DNA of 64,000 nt from Armatimonadota bacterium (GTDB lineage: Bacteria > Armatimonadota > Fimbriimonadia > Fimbriimonadales > Fimbriimonadaceae), in the NCBI GenBank assembly GCA_018268375.1, contig JAFDWS010000002.1, positions 372,001-436,000 of the forward strand, given 5' to 3'. How positions within the stretch are numbered: position 1 is the stretch's first letter; the number at the start of each line of letters is the position of its first letter. A model generated the notes under the pieces. That model had not been told where the DNA came from. It did no database searches and was given only the letters and a program-made list of their open reading frames with translations. Shown here piece by piece: positions 1-8,547 of the stretch. Made by a program: the position numbers and the translations under genes.

Positions 1-2
1 TC

Positions 3-1616
3 GTCGACGGCGAGTTGCCCACAAGTGTGCTCGACGTGCCCGTCGATATTAAGCGGCCAAGTCAAAACGTGGCTGGTGACTATGCCACCACTTTTTGCCT
101 ACAAGCGGCCAAAACCTCCGGATTGTCCACCTCTGTAATCTTTGAGGCTCTTTTGCCTTACCTGGAGCAGACCGGCTTCTTTACGTCTGCCGCGTTCGCA
201 CAACCAGGCTTTATCAACTTTGAACTGTCCCCTGCGGCCATCGACACCTACGCCTCCTATGCGCTGCACGACAACGCTCCAACCATGGTCGAAGACCCAC
301 ACACCTACAACGTAGAGTATGTCTCTGTCAACCCGAACGGACCTATTACAGTCGCAGCGGCACGGGGTGCTGTCATCGGCGACGTTTTGTCCCGCGTGCT
401 AAAAACGGTAGGCCACGATGTCACAAGGGAATACTATGTGAACGATGGCGTGAACAGCGAGCAAATGCGCTTGTTCGGCAAATCGGTCAAGCACCATGCC
501 TGGACAGCATTGGAAATTCCTTCTTCAATGCCGGCCAACGGATATCAAGGCGCATATGTCGAAGCCATTGCGAAGGCCATGGTCTCGAAGTACGGAAAAG
601 ACTTCCTACTTGAACAAGACGTCGCTTTTTTCCAGTCCACGGCACAGGCAATGATGATAGCGCAACAAAAGTCGGAACTCGCTGGGTTTGGAGTGGAATT
701 CGATGTGTGGAGCCATGAACAAGAACTGTACGAGTCAGGAAAGGACATCGCAACGCTTGCAAAAATGAAAGAGTCTGGCGCGCTGGTCGAAAAAGAAGGA
801 GCGCTTTGGTTGAACTCTTCCGCGTTCGGAGACCAGGAAAACCGGGTAGTCCTACGGTCTGACGGCCGTCCGACTTACGTCGCGGGCGACATTGCCTACC
901 ACTGGGACAAGTATCAACGCGGACACGACAGGCTCATCGACTTATTAGGGCCCGACCATCATGGCTATATTCCGCGGTTAAAGGCCGGAGTTGCCGCCGT
1001 GGGCGAAGACCCTGACACGCTTTTTGTGCTCATCTTCCAAGCCGTAAGGTTCATCAAGGACGGAGAGGCCGTATTGATGCGAAAGCGAGACGGCAACTTG
1101 TACACCTTGAGCGACCTGACAGAAGAACTCGCCATCGAGCTTGGAAGCGCACAGGCCGCCAAAGACGTCGTGCGGTTCTTTTACCTGTACATGTCGGCAA
1201 ACAAGCATGTAGACTTCGACCTAAGCCTGGCAGTCAAACAGGCCGCAGAAAACCCGTGCTTCTACGCTCAGTACGCGCATGCGCGCTGCTGCTCCGTATT
1301 GACAAAAGCAGGCGAGCCCGAACCAGGTGCTCAGTGGGCGTTATTGTCAACAGCACAAGAAAAAACCTTGTTGTTCAAGTGTCTTGAACTGCCGGCCGAA
1401 ATCACACGGGTGGCCGAAGACTATGGTGTCCATCGTTTGGCGCATTACGCGGTCGACACTGCAAAGCTGTACCACGCCTTTTACGAGCACTGCAAAGTAA
1501 TTTTGCCAGACAATCCCAAACTGTCGAACGCTCGGAAAGCATTAGTCTTATTGGTCAAACAGACATTGGCCAGCGTGCTTGGTATATTGGGCGTCTCGGC
1601 GCCCGAGACCATGTGA
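3..1616 (+). CDS. argS: arginyl-tRNA synthetase-like protein (5' end outside window)
   Basis: Class I synthetase fold of the ArgRS type. The frame is open from the first bases, so roughly 15-25 N-terminal residues lie outside the window. Visible family landmarks are the GDYATT segment near the N-terminus, NPNGP followed by ARGAVIGD, TREYYVNDG, the GPDHHGYIPRLKA block and the C-terminal LGVSAPETM ending, so the anticodon-binding domain is complete. Oddly, the HIGH signature (normally HVGH or HIGH between NPTGPL and GRGA) reads TVAA, losing both histidines, and the KMSK-type loop reads LMRKRDGN. Loss of HIGH should impair adenylate formation, so it may be inactive, moonlighting or divergent. 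Family assignment is secure; activity is doubtful. ArgS normally charges tRNA-Arg; no convincing tRNA-Arg gene is in the window. Confidence 0.88.
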   Translation, partial: VDGELPTSVLDVPVDIKRPSQNVAGDYATTFCLQAAKTSGLSTSVIFEALLPYLEQTGFFTSAAFAQPGFINFELSPAAIDTYASYALHDNAPTMVEDPHTYNVEYVSVNPNGPITVAAARGAVIGDVLSRVLKTVGHDVTREYYVNDGVNSEQMRLFGKSVKHHAWTALEIPSSMPANGYQGAYVEAIAKAMVSKYGKDFLLEQDVAFFQSTAQAMMIAQQKSELAGFGVEFDVWSHEQELYESGKDIATLAKMKESGALVEKEGALWLNSSAFGDQENRVVLRSDGRPTYVAGDIAYHWDKYQRGHDRLIDLLGPDHHGYIPRLKAGVAAVGEDPDTLFVLIFQAVRFIKDGEAVLMRKRDGNLYTLSDLTEELAIELGSAQAAKDVVRFFYLYMSANKHVDFDLSLAVKQAAENPCFYAQYAHARCCSVLTKAGEPEPGAQWALLSTAQEKTLLFKCLELPAEITRVAEDYGVHRLAHYAVDTAKLYHAFYEHCKVILPDNPKLSNARKALVLLVKQTLASVLGILGVSAPETM

Positions 1617-1665
1617 CGACCAAGGTAACCAATCGGTCGGCTCAGAAATTCAAGTATGAGCCGAC

Positions 1666-2763
1666 ATGATTACCGTAACCCCAAAACTACTTGGATTTCA
1701 GCTGCCACCAGGGTATTCAGGCACCGATTCTGATTCTCCTAACGAGGCCATTCATTCTCGGTGCATCGTGTCCGCAGCCACAAACAAGGCGCAAGTGGTA
1801 AGGCTCGAGGCAGCGTTGCTACAAGCAGGCTTCAATGGTCCAGAAGACTATGCGTCCCGCAACATTCACAGGCATATCGCCCATGAACTGGCATCAAGAA
1901 AAATTGGCGTAGTACTTCAGTTGAACACTGGCATCGCCAACCAACAAGCATGGCGGATACACTATGCCGAGTTCAATAACATTGAGTTCACCCCCGACCT
2001 TGACGTCCAACTCAAAGCTGACTGGGGCAAATACACCAACGTGCGCAAGGGGATAGCGCCCGCTTTCTGGGAACCCATGAAATGGTTGCGGAACCAAATC
2101 ATCCGGACCTTCGAAGAAATTTATCTCTCACATGGCCTGTCATGGCAACAATACGGCATGGTGGAAGACGAAAACGAGGCGGCATGGGTGGACGAGGCCG
2201 AAATCGCCAAAGAACCTGGATATGCCATATACGGCACTTTCACCGAAGGCTTCAAGGCAATGATGAACGACAGATGGCTGGGTGAGTCACCCGTCAACAC
2301 TCGCGGCGCTTTGTTGTTGCGGACACCATATGAGTACAAAAACGGCTTGGTCGTGCAGCGCGAGATTCAGACTCTCAAAAGCACTTTCTTACCCACGAGC
2401 CAATACGTGAACGTGCACGTCTACCCGGCGGCCTATACGACTACAATGACGAAGACGAGCTGGGGCGACGCACTCTACAAAAAATTCGACGACTTCGTCA
2501 AGATTTACGACTCCAAGTGCCCGGAAGACGCCGGCATCGACATGGTCGTCACCGAGTGTGGGATGCAAGACATTCCGAAAACTTTGCGAGCAGACTGGTT
2601 ATCGTACGGTCTACGCCGTTTGCTGAACCATCCAAGGTGCCGTTTGGCCATCGGCTTCACGTTGGCCAGGTCAGGCACCTTGGGGGCACAGTTCGGTCTG
2701 ATTGATTGGAACCAGCTCAAACTGCTACAGATTGAAGGCAATCACGACGTCATTGCGCAATGA
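1666..2763 (+). CDS. putative TIM-barrel glycoside-hydrolase-like protein
   Basis: A 365-residue soluble protein with no signal peptide or membrane segment. The C-terminal third (DMVVTECGMQD, then a helix, then LAIGFTLARSG and FGLIDWN) resembles the last strands of clan GH-A barrels, where a catalytic Glu sits in a TE-G motif and is followed by a final strand and a GL-D-W turn. The match is by pattern only. It begins 50 bases after the synthetase gene and its last 14 bases overlap the 3' end of the convergent glutamine synthetase gene. Function is unproven; a virion-associated or cell-wall glycosidase is possible. Confidence 0.72.
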   Translation: MITVTPKLLGFQLPPGYSGTDSDSPNEAIHSRCIVSAATNKAQVVRLEAALLQAGFNGPEDYASRNIHRHIAHELASRKIGVVLQLNTGIANQQAWRIHYAEFNNIEFTPDLDVQLKADWGKYTNVRKGIAPAFWEPMKWLRNQIIRTFEEIYLSHGLSWQQYGMVEDENEAAWVDEAEIAKEPGYAIYGTFTEGFKAMMNDRWLGESPVNTRGALLLRTPYEYKNGLVVQREIQTLKSTFLPTSQYVNVHVYPAAYTTTMTKTSWGDALYKKFDDFVKIYDSKCPEDAGIDMVVTECGMQDIPKTLRADWLSYGLRRLLNHPRCRLAIGFTLARSGTLGAQFGLIDWNQLKLLQIEGNHDVIAQ

Positions 2764-3808
2764 CCAGTGGGGCAACAGCTTGGTCGACCTCGACAAAAGA
2801 CTGCTTCATGACCTTAGCAATTTTGTAAGGGTCAGCGTTGCTCGCCGGCCGGCGGTCTTCTAGGTACCCAGTCCAAGTTTCACCAGTGGACAACGGAATC
2901 CGGATAGAACACCCGCGGTCGCTCACACCGTAAGTGAACTCAGTGATGGGCGAAGTCTCGTGCTTGCCAGTCAGTCGTTCATCGTTGCTCGAACCATAGT
3001 GCTGGATGTGCAAATCGTGGTTCTTGGCCAACACTTTGAAAATGGTGTCAAAATACGACTTGTCACCCTTTTCGCGCATACGAGTGTTGGAAAAGTTACA
3101 GTGCATCCCACTGCCGTTCCAGTCACCCTTGACCGGCTTTGGATGCAACTCCACTTTGACAGAGTGCTTTTCGGCGACTCGGTACAACAAATACCGCGCG
3201 AGCCATAGTTCGTCTCCGGCGTTCTTTGTACCCTTGCCCAGCAATTGGAACTCCCACTGCCCCAGCATCACCTCTGCATTGATGCCCGTCACGTTGAGAC
3301 CACAGGCCATACAGGCATCCAAGTGTGCCTCGACGATATCGCGGCCAACGACTGCTTCAGCACCGACGCCACAATAATACTTGCCTTGACCCTCGGGATA
3401 GCCACCAGTTGGAAACCCGAGTGGCTTCTCACCCCCGGCTGGGTACAAAACATATTCCTGCTCGAAACCGAACCACATGTCCTCGTCGTCTTCAATCTCG
3501 GAGCGAGTGTTCGAAGGGTGTGGCTCGCCGGACGGCAACAAGACCTCACAAAGCACAAGCACGCTGTCGTCGCGCAACGGGTCTGGCACTACGCGTATTG
3601 GAGTCAAAAGACAATCGGAGAAATGACCATCGGCTTGCTGCGTGGAGCTACCGTCGAACGACCAAGACGGGTAAGCATCGGGTTGGAACCTCTCGTGCAG
3701 TTCCATCGTGCCGGAAGCGATAATCTTGGTCTTTGAACGCAAATTTGGTTCAGGCTGGTAGCCGTCCAACCAGATGTACTCGGCTTTGAAGGGGCGGTCA
3801 ATTTTCAT
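2750..3808 (-). CDS. glnA: type II glutamine synthetase
   Basis: ATP-dependent ligation of ammonia to glutamate in the cytosol. At 352 residues it has the short length of the eukaryotic/GSII type. Visible motifs in order are AEYIWLDG, PSWSFDGSST, the metal-binding EQEYVLYP, the nucleotide/glutamate site KGDWNGSGMHCNFSN, HETSPITEFTYGVSDRGCSIRIP and the C-terminal EDRRPASNADPY. All core residues look intact, so activity is plausible. A CATAAT box and a purine-rich leader (TAAGAGAAAGCT) precede the ATG. Glutamine synthetase in a phage is unusual; the window also carries four tRNA-Gln genes, which may share a glutamine theme. Horizontal capture is likely. Confidence 0.96.
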   Translation of the reverse strand: MKIDRPFKAEYIWLDGYQPEPNLRSKTKIIASGTMELHERFQPDAYPSWSFDGSSTQQADGHFSDCLLTPIRVVPDPLRDDSVLVLCEVLLPSGEPHPSNTRSEIEDDEDMWFGFEQEYVLYPAGGEKPLGFPTGGYPEGQGKYYCGVGAEAVVGRDIVEAHLDACMACGLNVTGINAEVMLGQWEFQLLGKGTKNAGDELWLARYLLYRVAEKHSVKVELHPKPVKGDWNGSGMHCNFSNTRMREKGDKSYFDTIFKVLAKNHDLHIQHYGSSNDERLTGKHETSPITEFTYGVSDRGCSIRIPLSTGETWTGYLEDRRPASNADPYKIAKVMKQSFVEVDQAVAPLVIAQ

Positions 3809-3859
3809 AGCTTTCTCTTAATTATGCCAAAAATAGGCTTACTGTGAACAAATTAGGCT

Positions 3860-4393
3860 TTACAACGCATCGTCTAACCTACTGTTTCTTTCTACACTAG
3901 TGCCCCAGTCGCCTGATTTGTCGAGCCATTTCGCGAGCAACGTCGCGTCTTCGACGGTCAAGCTCACATACCCTGAATGGACTACCTGTGCCAATTTTTG
4001 CAACTCTGCGAACTTGCACCGTGCGTGTCCGCCTTCCTCGCGGTCAGTCCAATTAAGGTACACCACGTCACAGCAACAACGAGCGGCGGCATTGCACTCC
4101 GGCCATTTCCCAAAAAACGAACAGCTCGGCATGTCGGGGGTCTCTGGAGGGGTCAAGTCATGCGTGTGAAAAGGCCACTTCTTACACATGAGACGCTGCC
4201 ACCAATTCCTGTCGTTGTGCGCTTGAAGTTCCGACAAACGCGACTGCACTTTTGTGTGAAAACGCCGATACCCGTCTTGTAGTTGCGCCTCTAAATACTG
4301 CTCGACTCTCGGTGTAACAATAGACAGCAAAGCCTGCAGCCGCTGGACAGAGACATGACCGTGGGACACTGCCAATTCGCCTTTGTTCGCCAT
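3860..4393 (-). CDS. hypothetical Cys-rich protein
   Basis: Not recognised. 177 residues, N-terminal half helical and charged (EQYLEAQLQDGYRRF), middle rich in Cys (PSCSFF, PECNAAARCCCDVV), which may bind metal, and a helical C-terminus. Divergent from the P-loop/CYTH gene; its ATG lies 8 nt after a TACAAT box. Transcribed in the same direction as and upstream of glutamine synthetase, 52 bases away. Confidence 0.75.
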   Translation of the reverse strand: MANKGELAVSHGHVSVQRLQALLSIVTPRVEQYLEAQLQDGYRRFHTKVQSRLSELQAHNDRNWWQRLMCKKWPFHTHDLTPPETPDMPSCSFFGKWPECNAAARCCCDVVYLNWTDREEGGHARCKFAELQKLAQVVHSGYVSLTVEDATLLAKWLDKSGDWGTSVERNSRLDDAL

Positions 4394-4434
4394 TTCTCAA
4401 AATTGTAGCACACGCATACAATAAGTATGTCCAT

Positions 4435-5562
4435 ATGCTAAACGACAAACAAGTCCGAGACCCGATTGTCCAGGCAGTGCCACACCGCATCGTCTTTACC
4501 GGCGGCCCGTTGGGGGGCAAAAGCACTGTCATGCGCTACTTGGAAGGCGCATACGACCAAAAGGCACGCTTCATGACTGAAGTGGCTTCCATGCTGCTGA
4601 TGAACGGCTATCCCAAACCAGGTTCGGACGTTGAGTTTTCCGAGGCCTGGCTCGACTACATCAATGAAACCATCCTGCCGACACAAGTCGCCATGGAAAA
4701 CGGTCATTTACATGCCGCTGCTGAAGGCAAGAAAAAGGTTGTCTTCTTCGACCGGGGAATGGTCGACCCGGCCGCTTATGTTCCAGATGGCAAAAAGACC
4801 CTGCGAGAGCGGTATGGCATGGACATTGACCTAGTGTACTCCCGCTACACCATGGTCATCCACATGCAGTCTTTGGCTTGTGCAGACAAAGAGGAATATG
4901 AAAGGTTGTGCAGCACCAATCCGGCGCGCTACGACACGGCGGACATGGCCGTAGAGCGGGACGCTGCGTTGGTCGAAGCATGGAAAGACCATCCTAACTG
5001 GGTGTTCATTCCGGCCGACACAGACTTGGAAACCAAGCTGCAGCAAGTGTTGCAGGCCATCAGTCCACTTTTGGACGTGGAGATTGAACGCAAGTTCTTG
5101 GTGCGCGAAGTGCCTGCCGAACTGTTGAGCGGAGTAGCGAGCTCGCGCATTGAACAGTTTTATCTAATGAGGGACAAGAACGCTGAAGTCCGTGTGCGCT
5201 CGTACGACGACACATTGTTCGAACTTTGCATCAAGGACACTGCTGGTCGTCGACGATTGGAATGGGAGACACAAATGCCGGCCCAGGTGTTCCACACAGT
5301 CATCAACGACAGCTTGCCGTCTGTCCTTAAGACGCGTTATTACCTTCCGTATGGGCCGCATACGCTCGAACTGGACGTGTACGACGAACTGAACACAGAG
5401 TGGGACGGCGCCACTTCCACAAAGCTCTGCATTTTGGAATGTGAGTTCCCAGACGAAAAAACCGCCAACGCTTTCGTTTTGCCAGAGTGGGCCTCAGATG
5501 CCCTGGAAGTCACAGACGACCCGCAATACAAAAACTCTGCGTTGGCTTACACAACGGTCTAA
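4435..5562 (+). CDS. P-loop kinase-like / CYTH two-domain protein
   Basis: N-terminal P-loop NTPase domain (residues about 15-210) with Walker A GGPLGGKS and a VFFDRGMVDP segment, of the NadR/Ttd14-type AAA_28 group; C-terminal CYTH domain (about 215-375) starting with the diagnostic EIERKFLV and running through Arg/Lys/Glu-rich strands (EVRVRSY, LELDVYDEL, ILECEF). CYTH proteins bind triphosphates in a metal-containing tunnel (adenylate cyclase, thiamine triphosphatase, inorganic triphosphatase). The same order occurs in eukaryotic Ttd14-like proteins. The substrate cannot be told from sequence; nucleotide, NAD-precursor or polyphosphate chemistry is plausible. A TACAAT box lies 12 nt before the ATG. 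Confidence 0.88.
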   Translation: MLNDKQVRDPIVQAVPHRIVFTGGPLGGKSTVMRYLEGAYDQKARFMTEVASMLLMNGYPKPGSDVEFSEAWLDYINETILPTQVAMENGHLHAAAEGKKKVVFFDRGMVDPAAYVPDGKKTLRERYGMDIDLVYSRYTMVIHMQSLACADKEEYERLCSTNPARYDTADMAVERDAALVEAWKDHPNWVFIPADTDLETKLQQVLQAISPLLDVEIERKFLVREVPAELLSGVASSRIEQFYLMRDKNAEVRVRSYDDTLFELCIKDTAGRRRLEWETQMPAQVFHTVINDSLPSVLKTRYYLPYGPHTLELDVYDELNTEWDGATSTKLCILECEFPDEKTANAFVLPEWASDALEVTDDPQYKNSALAYTTV

Positions 5563-5566
5563 CGAC

Positions 5567-5606
5567 CACAAAGGCGGCGCGAGCATTAGCTCGCGCCGCC
5601 TTTGTG
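5567..5606. terminator. bidirectional intrinsic terminator hairpin
   Basis: Perfect 18-bp GC-rich stem (5567-5584 with 5589-5606) closed by an ATTA loop, between the stop codons of two convergent genes. The A/T-rich outer stem can supply a U-run in either direction. Confidence 0.9.
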
Positions 5607-5625
5607 CATAGGGAGAAGGAAAAAC

Positions 5626-6117
5626 CTAGTCGCAGCCACCACCGCCGCCGCTGTCGCAGCTTCCCCCACTATCGTAGCTACCTCCCCCACTATCGTAGCT
5701 ACCTCCGCCACTGTCATAGTGAGATGGAGAGCTGTCATAATGCGTCGGCGCACTGTCGTAATGGGATGGCGCGGACTCGTAATTGGTCGGGGCATACTCC
5801 GGTACAGAAGGTGCCTCCACTCTCGCCGGCTCATACGACGCCACAGACTCGGGCACATACGTGTCGGGCACAATCTCAATTGTGGGCACCGGCACGACGG
5901 ACGGTACGAAAATCGGCGGGGTGTCGTCTGGCACAACAATGACAGAATCTTCGGCCAACCAACGTGGCGTTGCAGCTGACGTTCGAGGTGCAGGCGATGG
6001 CGGTCGAGGGACAGTGGTGGTGCCACTGAACGCAGAACGCGAAGTTGCCTTTTGATTGTTGGGGGTGGAAGTCGCCTTGCCCCAAAGTTTGTTCCACCAC
6101 GCTTTGAACTTAGACAT
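5626..6117 (-). CDS. low-complexity repeat protein with YDS-rich tail
   Basis: 163 residues if translation starts at MSKFKAWWNKLWGK; a longer in-frame ATG at 6183 exists, but a minus-strand TATAAT box and an AGGA site fall between the two, favouring the shorter form. The amphipathic Trp-rich N-terminus could touch membrane or virion. The centre is Pro/Val-rich; the last 50 residues are tandem tyrosine-centred repeats (HYDSAPTHYDSSPS, then YDSGGGS units) ending in Cys and Gly. The DNA under the tail contains near-exact 21-bp tandem repeats. Function unknown; such tails are typical of sticky or phase-separating proteins or of virion decoration. Confidence 0.7.
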   Translation of the reverse strand: MSKFKAWWNKLWGKATSTPNNQKATSRSAFSGTTTVPRPPSPAPRTSAATPRWLAEDSVIVVPDDTPPIFVPSVVPVPTIEIVPDTYVPESVASYEPARVEAPSVPEYAPTNYESAPSHYDSAPTHYDSSPSHYDSGGGSYDSGGGSYDSGGSCDSGGGGGCD

Positions 6118-6170
6118 GTGTATCCTGTTGTTCGCGGTTGTGACCGCTGTGGTATTATAGCCTATATCAC

Positions 6171-7010
6171 ATGAAAACGACAACTGCGCAGGAACAGTCT
6201 CAGACGCCTGACCTGTTGGGCGGACTAAAGTCGGCCGGTGACGTGCTCAACGATTTGACACTCGCACCAATTGGCGCGTTTGGCCGCAGTCTCCGCGGTC
6301 ATCCATTGAGTTGGTGGATTGAACGGTTTATCCTGGCACTGGTGTTGCTGCGCTTCGGTCTGTACATGGTCGAGACTGACTTTTACCGGTCGGCCAATTC
6401 ACGGATGTCGCCTGCGGTGTTCTTGTGGAGCGAGCGCTTTATCGCCTCAGTCTTGACCATAGAGTACTTCGTGCGATGGCGCAACAGCCGCAATCCACGA
6501 ATGTGGCCGCGAAAACCCACCTCGTTCATCGACCTGTTGTCCTTTTTGCCGTTCTGGCTGGGCTTCTTTGTACCTGCGTCTTGGCTGGGAGCCATACGCG
6601 CTATGCGGGTTCTGAGCCTGCTAAAGTTCTATCGCCACAGCCCAAAGGCACAAGAACTGCTTCAAGAAATTTGGCGCGGAAGACAAATGATACGGCAAGT
6701 GTTCATGTTCAACCTTGGCATTATCGTGTTCTTTGGAGCAGTGGTCTACGAGATTGAAAAACTGGCCCAACCCGACAAGTTTGCAAGGGTAGTAGACGGT
6801 CTCTGGTACTCCGTGGTGACCGCGTCGACGACAGGCTACGGCGACTTGTTCCCGGTGACTCCACTAGGGAAAGCAGCGGCCGTATGTTTTATCTTTGTCG
6901 AAATAGCCTTCATGTCAATTTACATCGGCATGTTCTCGACCGCCGCTAACCGGGCGTTCAAAAAAGAACTCGAGGCGCAGGACGCGCTCACCGCTAACGC
7001 TGTGCCATAA
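6171..7010 (+). CDS. voltage-gated-type potassium channel
   Basis: Integral membrane protein, 279 residues. Hydrophobic segments resemble S1-S6 of a KvAP/Kch-type channel: an S1-S2 pair (about 45-110), an S3 (FIDLLSFLPFWLGFF), an S4-like segment with spaced arginines (AIRAMRVLSLLKFYRH), S5, a pore helix with the selectivity filter TTGYGD at residues 220-225, and S6 (CFIFVEIAFMSIYIGMFST). The filter is canonical for K+. The gene follows a TATTAT box that is back to back with the promoter of the minus-strand neighbour. Phage K+ channels are known mainly from algal viruses; in a bacterial phage it could depolarise the host or exclude superinfection. The assignment as a K+ channel is strong, the role is inference. 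Confidence 0.95.
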   Translation: MKTTTAQEQSQTPDLLGGLKSAGDVLNDLTLAPIGAFGRSLRGHPLSWWIERFILALVLLRFGLYMVETDFYRSANSRMSPAVFLWSERFIASVLTIEYFVRWRNSRNPRMWPRKPTSFIDLLSFLPFWLGFFVPASWLGAIRAMRVLSLLKFYRHSPKAQELLQEIWRGRQMIRQVFMFNLGIIVFFGAVVYEIEKLAQPDKFARVVDGLWYSVVTASTTGYGDLFPVTPLGKAAAVCFIFVEIAFMSIYIGMFSTAANRAFKKELEAQDALTANAVP

Positions 7011-7485
7011 AAGCCGTGGCACGGACGAGAGACTCGAGCGTGCTGTGGACTTCCTGGTCTGACCGGAATTTCTTGAACAACAAGTCCAGGTACTTGCACT
7101 TATCGGCATTGTCAGGACGGCCATAAGTCATGTCTGTGACATTAAGGGCACGACCGGCAGCAAGGCCGAACTCCACGTTGGTGGTGAAACCGTACATACC
7201 AGTAGACAAGTCCCGAGGCACCCAGAACATCACGACCGAAGACAAAATAAATCCCTTGTGCTCCCACTCTATCTGGTCTTCATAGCCGTGACTGAACTTA
7301 CCGTCCCGCGGTTCTGGCAAGAACAATGTACCAGTGAACCCGACCTTCTCAAACCACTCTACAGCTTCGGGTCGCCACGACTGTTGAGACTGGTTGCGCG
7401 GCGTCGGCCCGGCGAGGAACACAGAAGGACCGGGAGTGAACATTGAGATTGTTTCCGGGGCGTACACCAGTTCGAGCGTGCTCAT
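6994..7485 (-). CDS. nucleoside 2-deoxyribosyltransferase-like protein
   Basis: 163 residues matching the nucleoside 2-deoxyribosyltransferase-like family (DrdA/RCL/TIR-like fold). Landmarks: VFLAGPTPR at the first strand, LPEPRDGKF, the QIEWE segment, VMFWVPRD and TTNVEFG carrying a probable catalytic Glu. Enzymes of this fold cleave or exchange N-glycosidic bonds of nucleosides, and some act on NAD-like substrates. Its last 17 bases overlap the K+ channel gene. Likely role: nucleotide salvage or NAD/nucleoside signalling; substrate not determinable. Confidence 0.85.
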   Translation of the reverse strand: MSTLELVYAPETISMFTPGPSVFLAGPTPRNQSQQSWRPEAVEWFEKVGFTGTLFLPEPRDGKFSHGYEDQIEWEHKGFILSSVVMFWVPRDLSTGMYGFTTNVEFGLAAGRALNVTDMTYGRPDNADKCKYLDLLFKKFRSDQEVHSTLESLVRATAFMAQR

Positions 7486-7489
7486 AGTG

Positions 7490-7717
7490 TTAGTCTAACA
7501 CACCGACCTGAAAAGTTTCAGGGTCTGGGTACGACCAGTCCGGACCGCACAGTTCGCGCATAGCCTCTGTCACCAAGCGCCGACCAAGGTCTTCCAGGTT
7601 GGGTAGCCGCACCAACGGTTCGAGGAACTCGATGCGCAACAATACTTCGTCGCCATCGTCGGCGTTTTTGATTCCAAAAGTCCGACCGGAAAGAGTTTCA
7701 AAGGGCACTACTTGCAC
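7490..7717 (-). CDS. hypothetical protein, leaderless GTG start
   Basis: 75 residues, acidic, not recognised. The GTG start lies exactly 6 nt after a CATAAT box, and this promoter is interlocked with the divergent promoter of the next plus-strand gene. Four bases separate it from the deoxyribosyltransferase-like gene downstream, suggesting co-transcription. Confidence 0.65.
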   Translation of the reverse strand: MQVVPFETLSGRTFGIKNADDGDEVLLRIEFLEPLVRLPNLEDLGRRLVTEAMRELCGPDWSYPDPETFQVGVLD

Positions 7718-7748
7718 AGTTGTATTATGTCCGTGCTACAATCTCTGC

Positions 7749-7985
7749 GTGAACGAACTACGCGTCATCCCCGCGTCACACGTACAAGCAGTGTGCAAAC
7801 CCGGCAGTGCAGAGACTTGCCGCTACTTTTCTGTGGACATGAACGGCCCTGCGTGTCTCAAGCTCGACCCCGAGTTCAAAGCTCTGCTTGACACCAGAGT
7901 GGCTTCCGGTGACATGCGGGCGCAAGGCGACAACTGCGACGGTTGGACAGGCGAAGATGAGTCGAATACTGTTGACGCCCACTGA
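7749..7985 (+). CDS. hypothetical small protein, leaderless GTG start
   Basis: 78 residues (MNELRVIPASHVQ...), four Cys, acidic C-terminus; not recognised. The GTG was chosen because a TACAAT box ends exactly 6 nt upstream. The gene overlaps the start of pyrE by 29 bases, so the two are probably translated from one transcript. Confidence 0.65.
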   Translation: MNELRVIPASHVQAVCKPGSAETCRYFSVDMNGPACLKLDPEFKALLDTRVASGDMRAQGDNCDGWTGEDESNTVDAH

Positions 7986-8532
7986 GTACGCGTGCGTCGA
8001 ACAGTTAGAAAAGGTCGGCGCAATCCTGCACGGTCACTTTTTATTGGCCAGTGGCCGGCACAGCGACACGTATGTACAAAAGTTCAATCTCATAGAGAAC
8101 CCTCAGGCGTTTGACGTCCTTTGCGCACGCTTGGCCTCTTTAATCAAACCTTCCGCACCTGAGTATATTGCAGGCCCGGTTACTGCTGGCATCTTGGTCG
8201 CATACGCAGTGGCTCGCCGGCTTGAGGTCAAATGTTTGGTGGCTGAACGTGACAGTAACGGGCAGTTTGCCTTTTTGCGCCAAGGAGTTCCCATGGGTGC
8301 GAAAGTTGCCGTGGTCGACGACGTGGTCACGACAGGTGAGTCGTTGGTCAAGGTCACGGACGCAGTGCGCTTTATCGCCGGCGAGACGGTGTGCACGGGA
8401 GCACTGATTGCACGAGCCGAGTGTCCAGACCATGTATTGCGTGCCTGTACAGTCCCCGTAAAATCCTACGCACCTGACGAACTGCCCGCGCATTTGCAGA
8501 ACAGCACTCCTGTCCGTATGGGTTTTAGTTAA
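7957..8532 (+). CDS. pyrE: orotate phosphoribosyltransferase
   Basis: Type I phosphoribosyltransferase that joins orotate and PRPP to make OMP, the fifth step of pyrimidine synthesis. The family features are HFLLASGRHSDTYVQKF (N-terminal substrate loop), the central strand GPVTAGILVAYAVARRL, the flexible-loop ER residues and the PRPP-binding VVDDVVTTGESL near the C-terminus. 191 residues with the ATG of MSRILLTPTEY, close to the usual 200-215. Its phage context suggests boosting pyrimidine supply for genome replication. Confidence 0.93.
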   Translation: MSRILLTPTEYACVEQLEKVGAILHGHFLLASGRHSDTYVQKFNLIENPQAFDVLCARLASLIKPSAPEYIAGPVTAGILVAYAVARRLEVKCLVAERDSNGQFAFLRQGVPMGAKVAVVDDVVTTGESLVKVTDAVRFIAGETVCTGALIARAECPDHVLRACTVPVKSYAPDELPAHLQNSTPVRMGFS

Positions 8533-8547
8533 GGTACGCTCAAGGTA

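Noticed and set aside
3006..3736. Several open frames opposite the glutamine synthetase gene
   Set aside because: Shadows of a conserved gene; no promoter or ribosome-binding site.
5640..5720. Near-identical 21-bp tandem DNA repeats
   Set aside because: They are in frame with the YDS-repeat protein and are explained by it; not an iteron origin.
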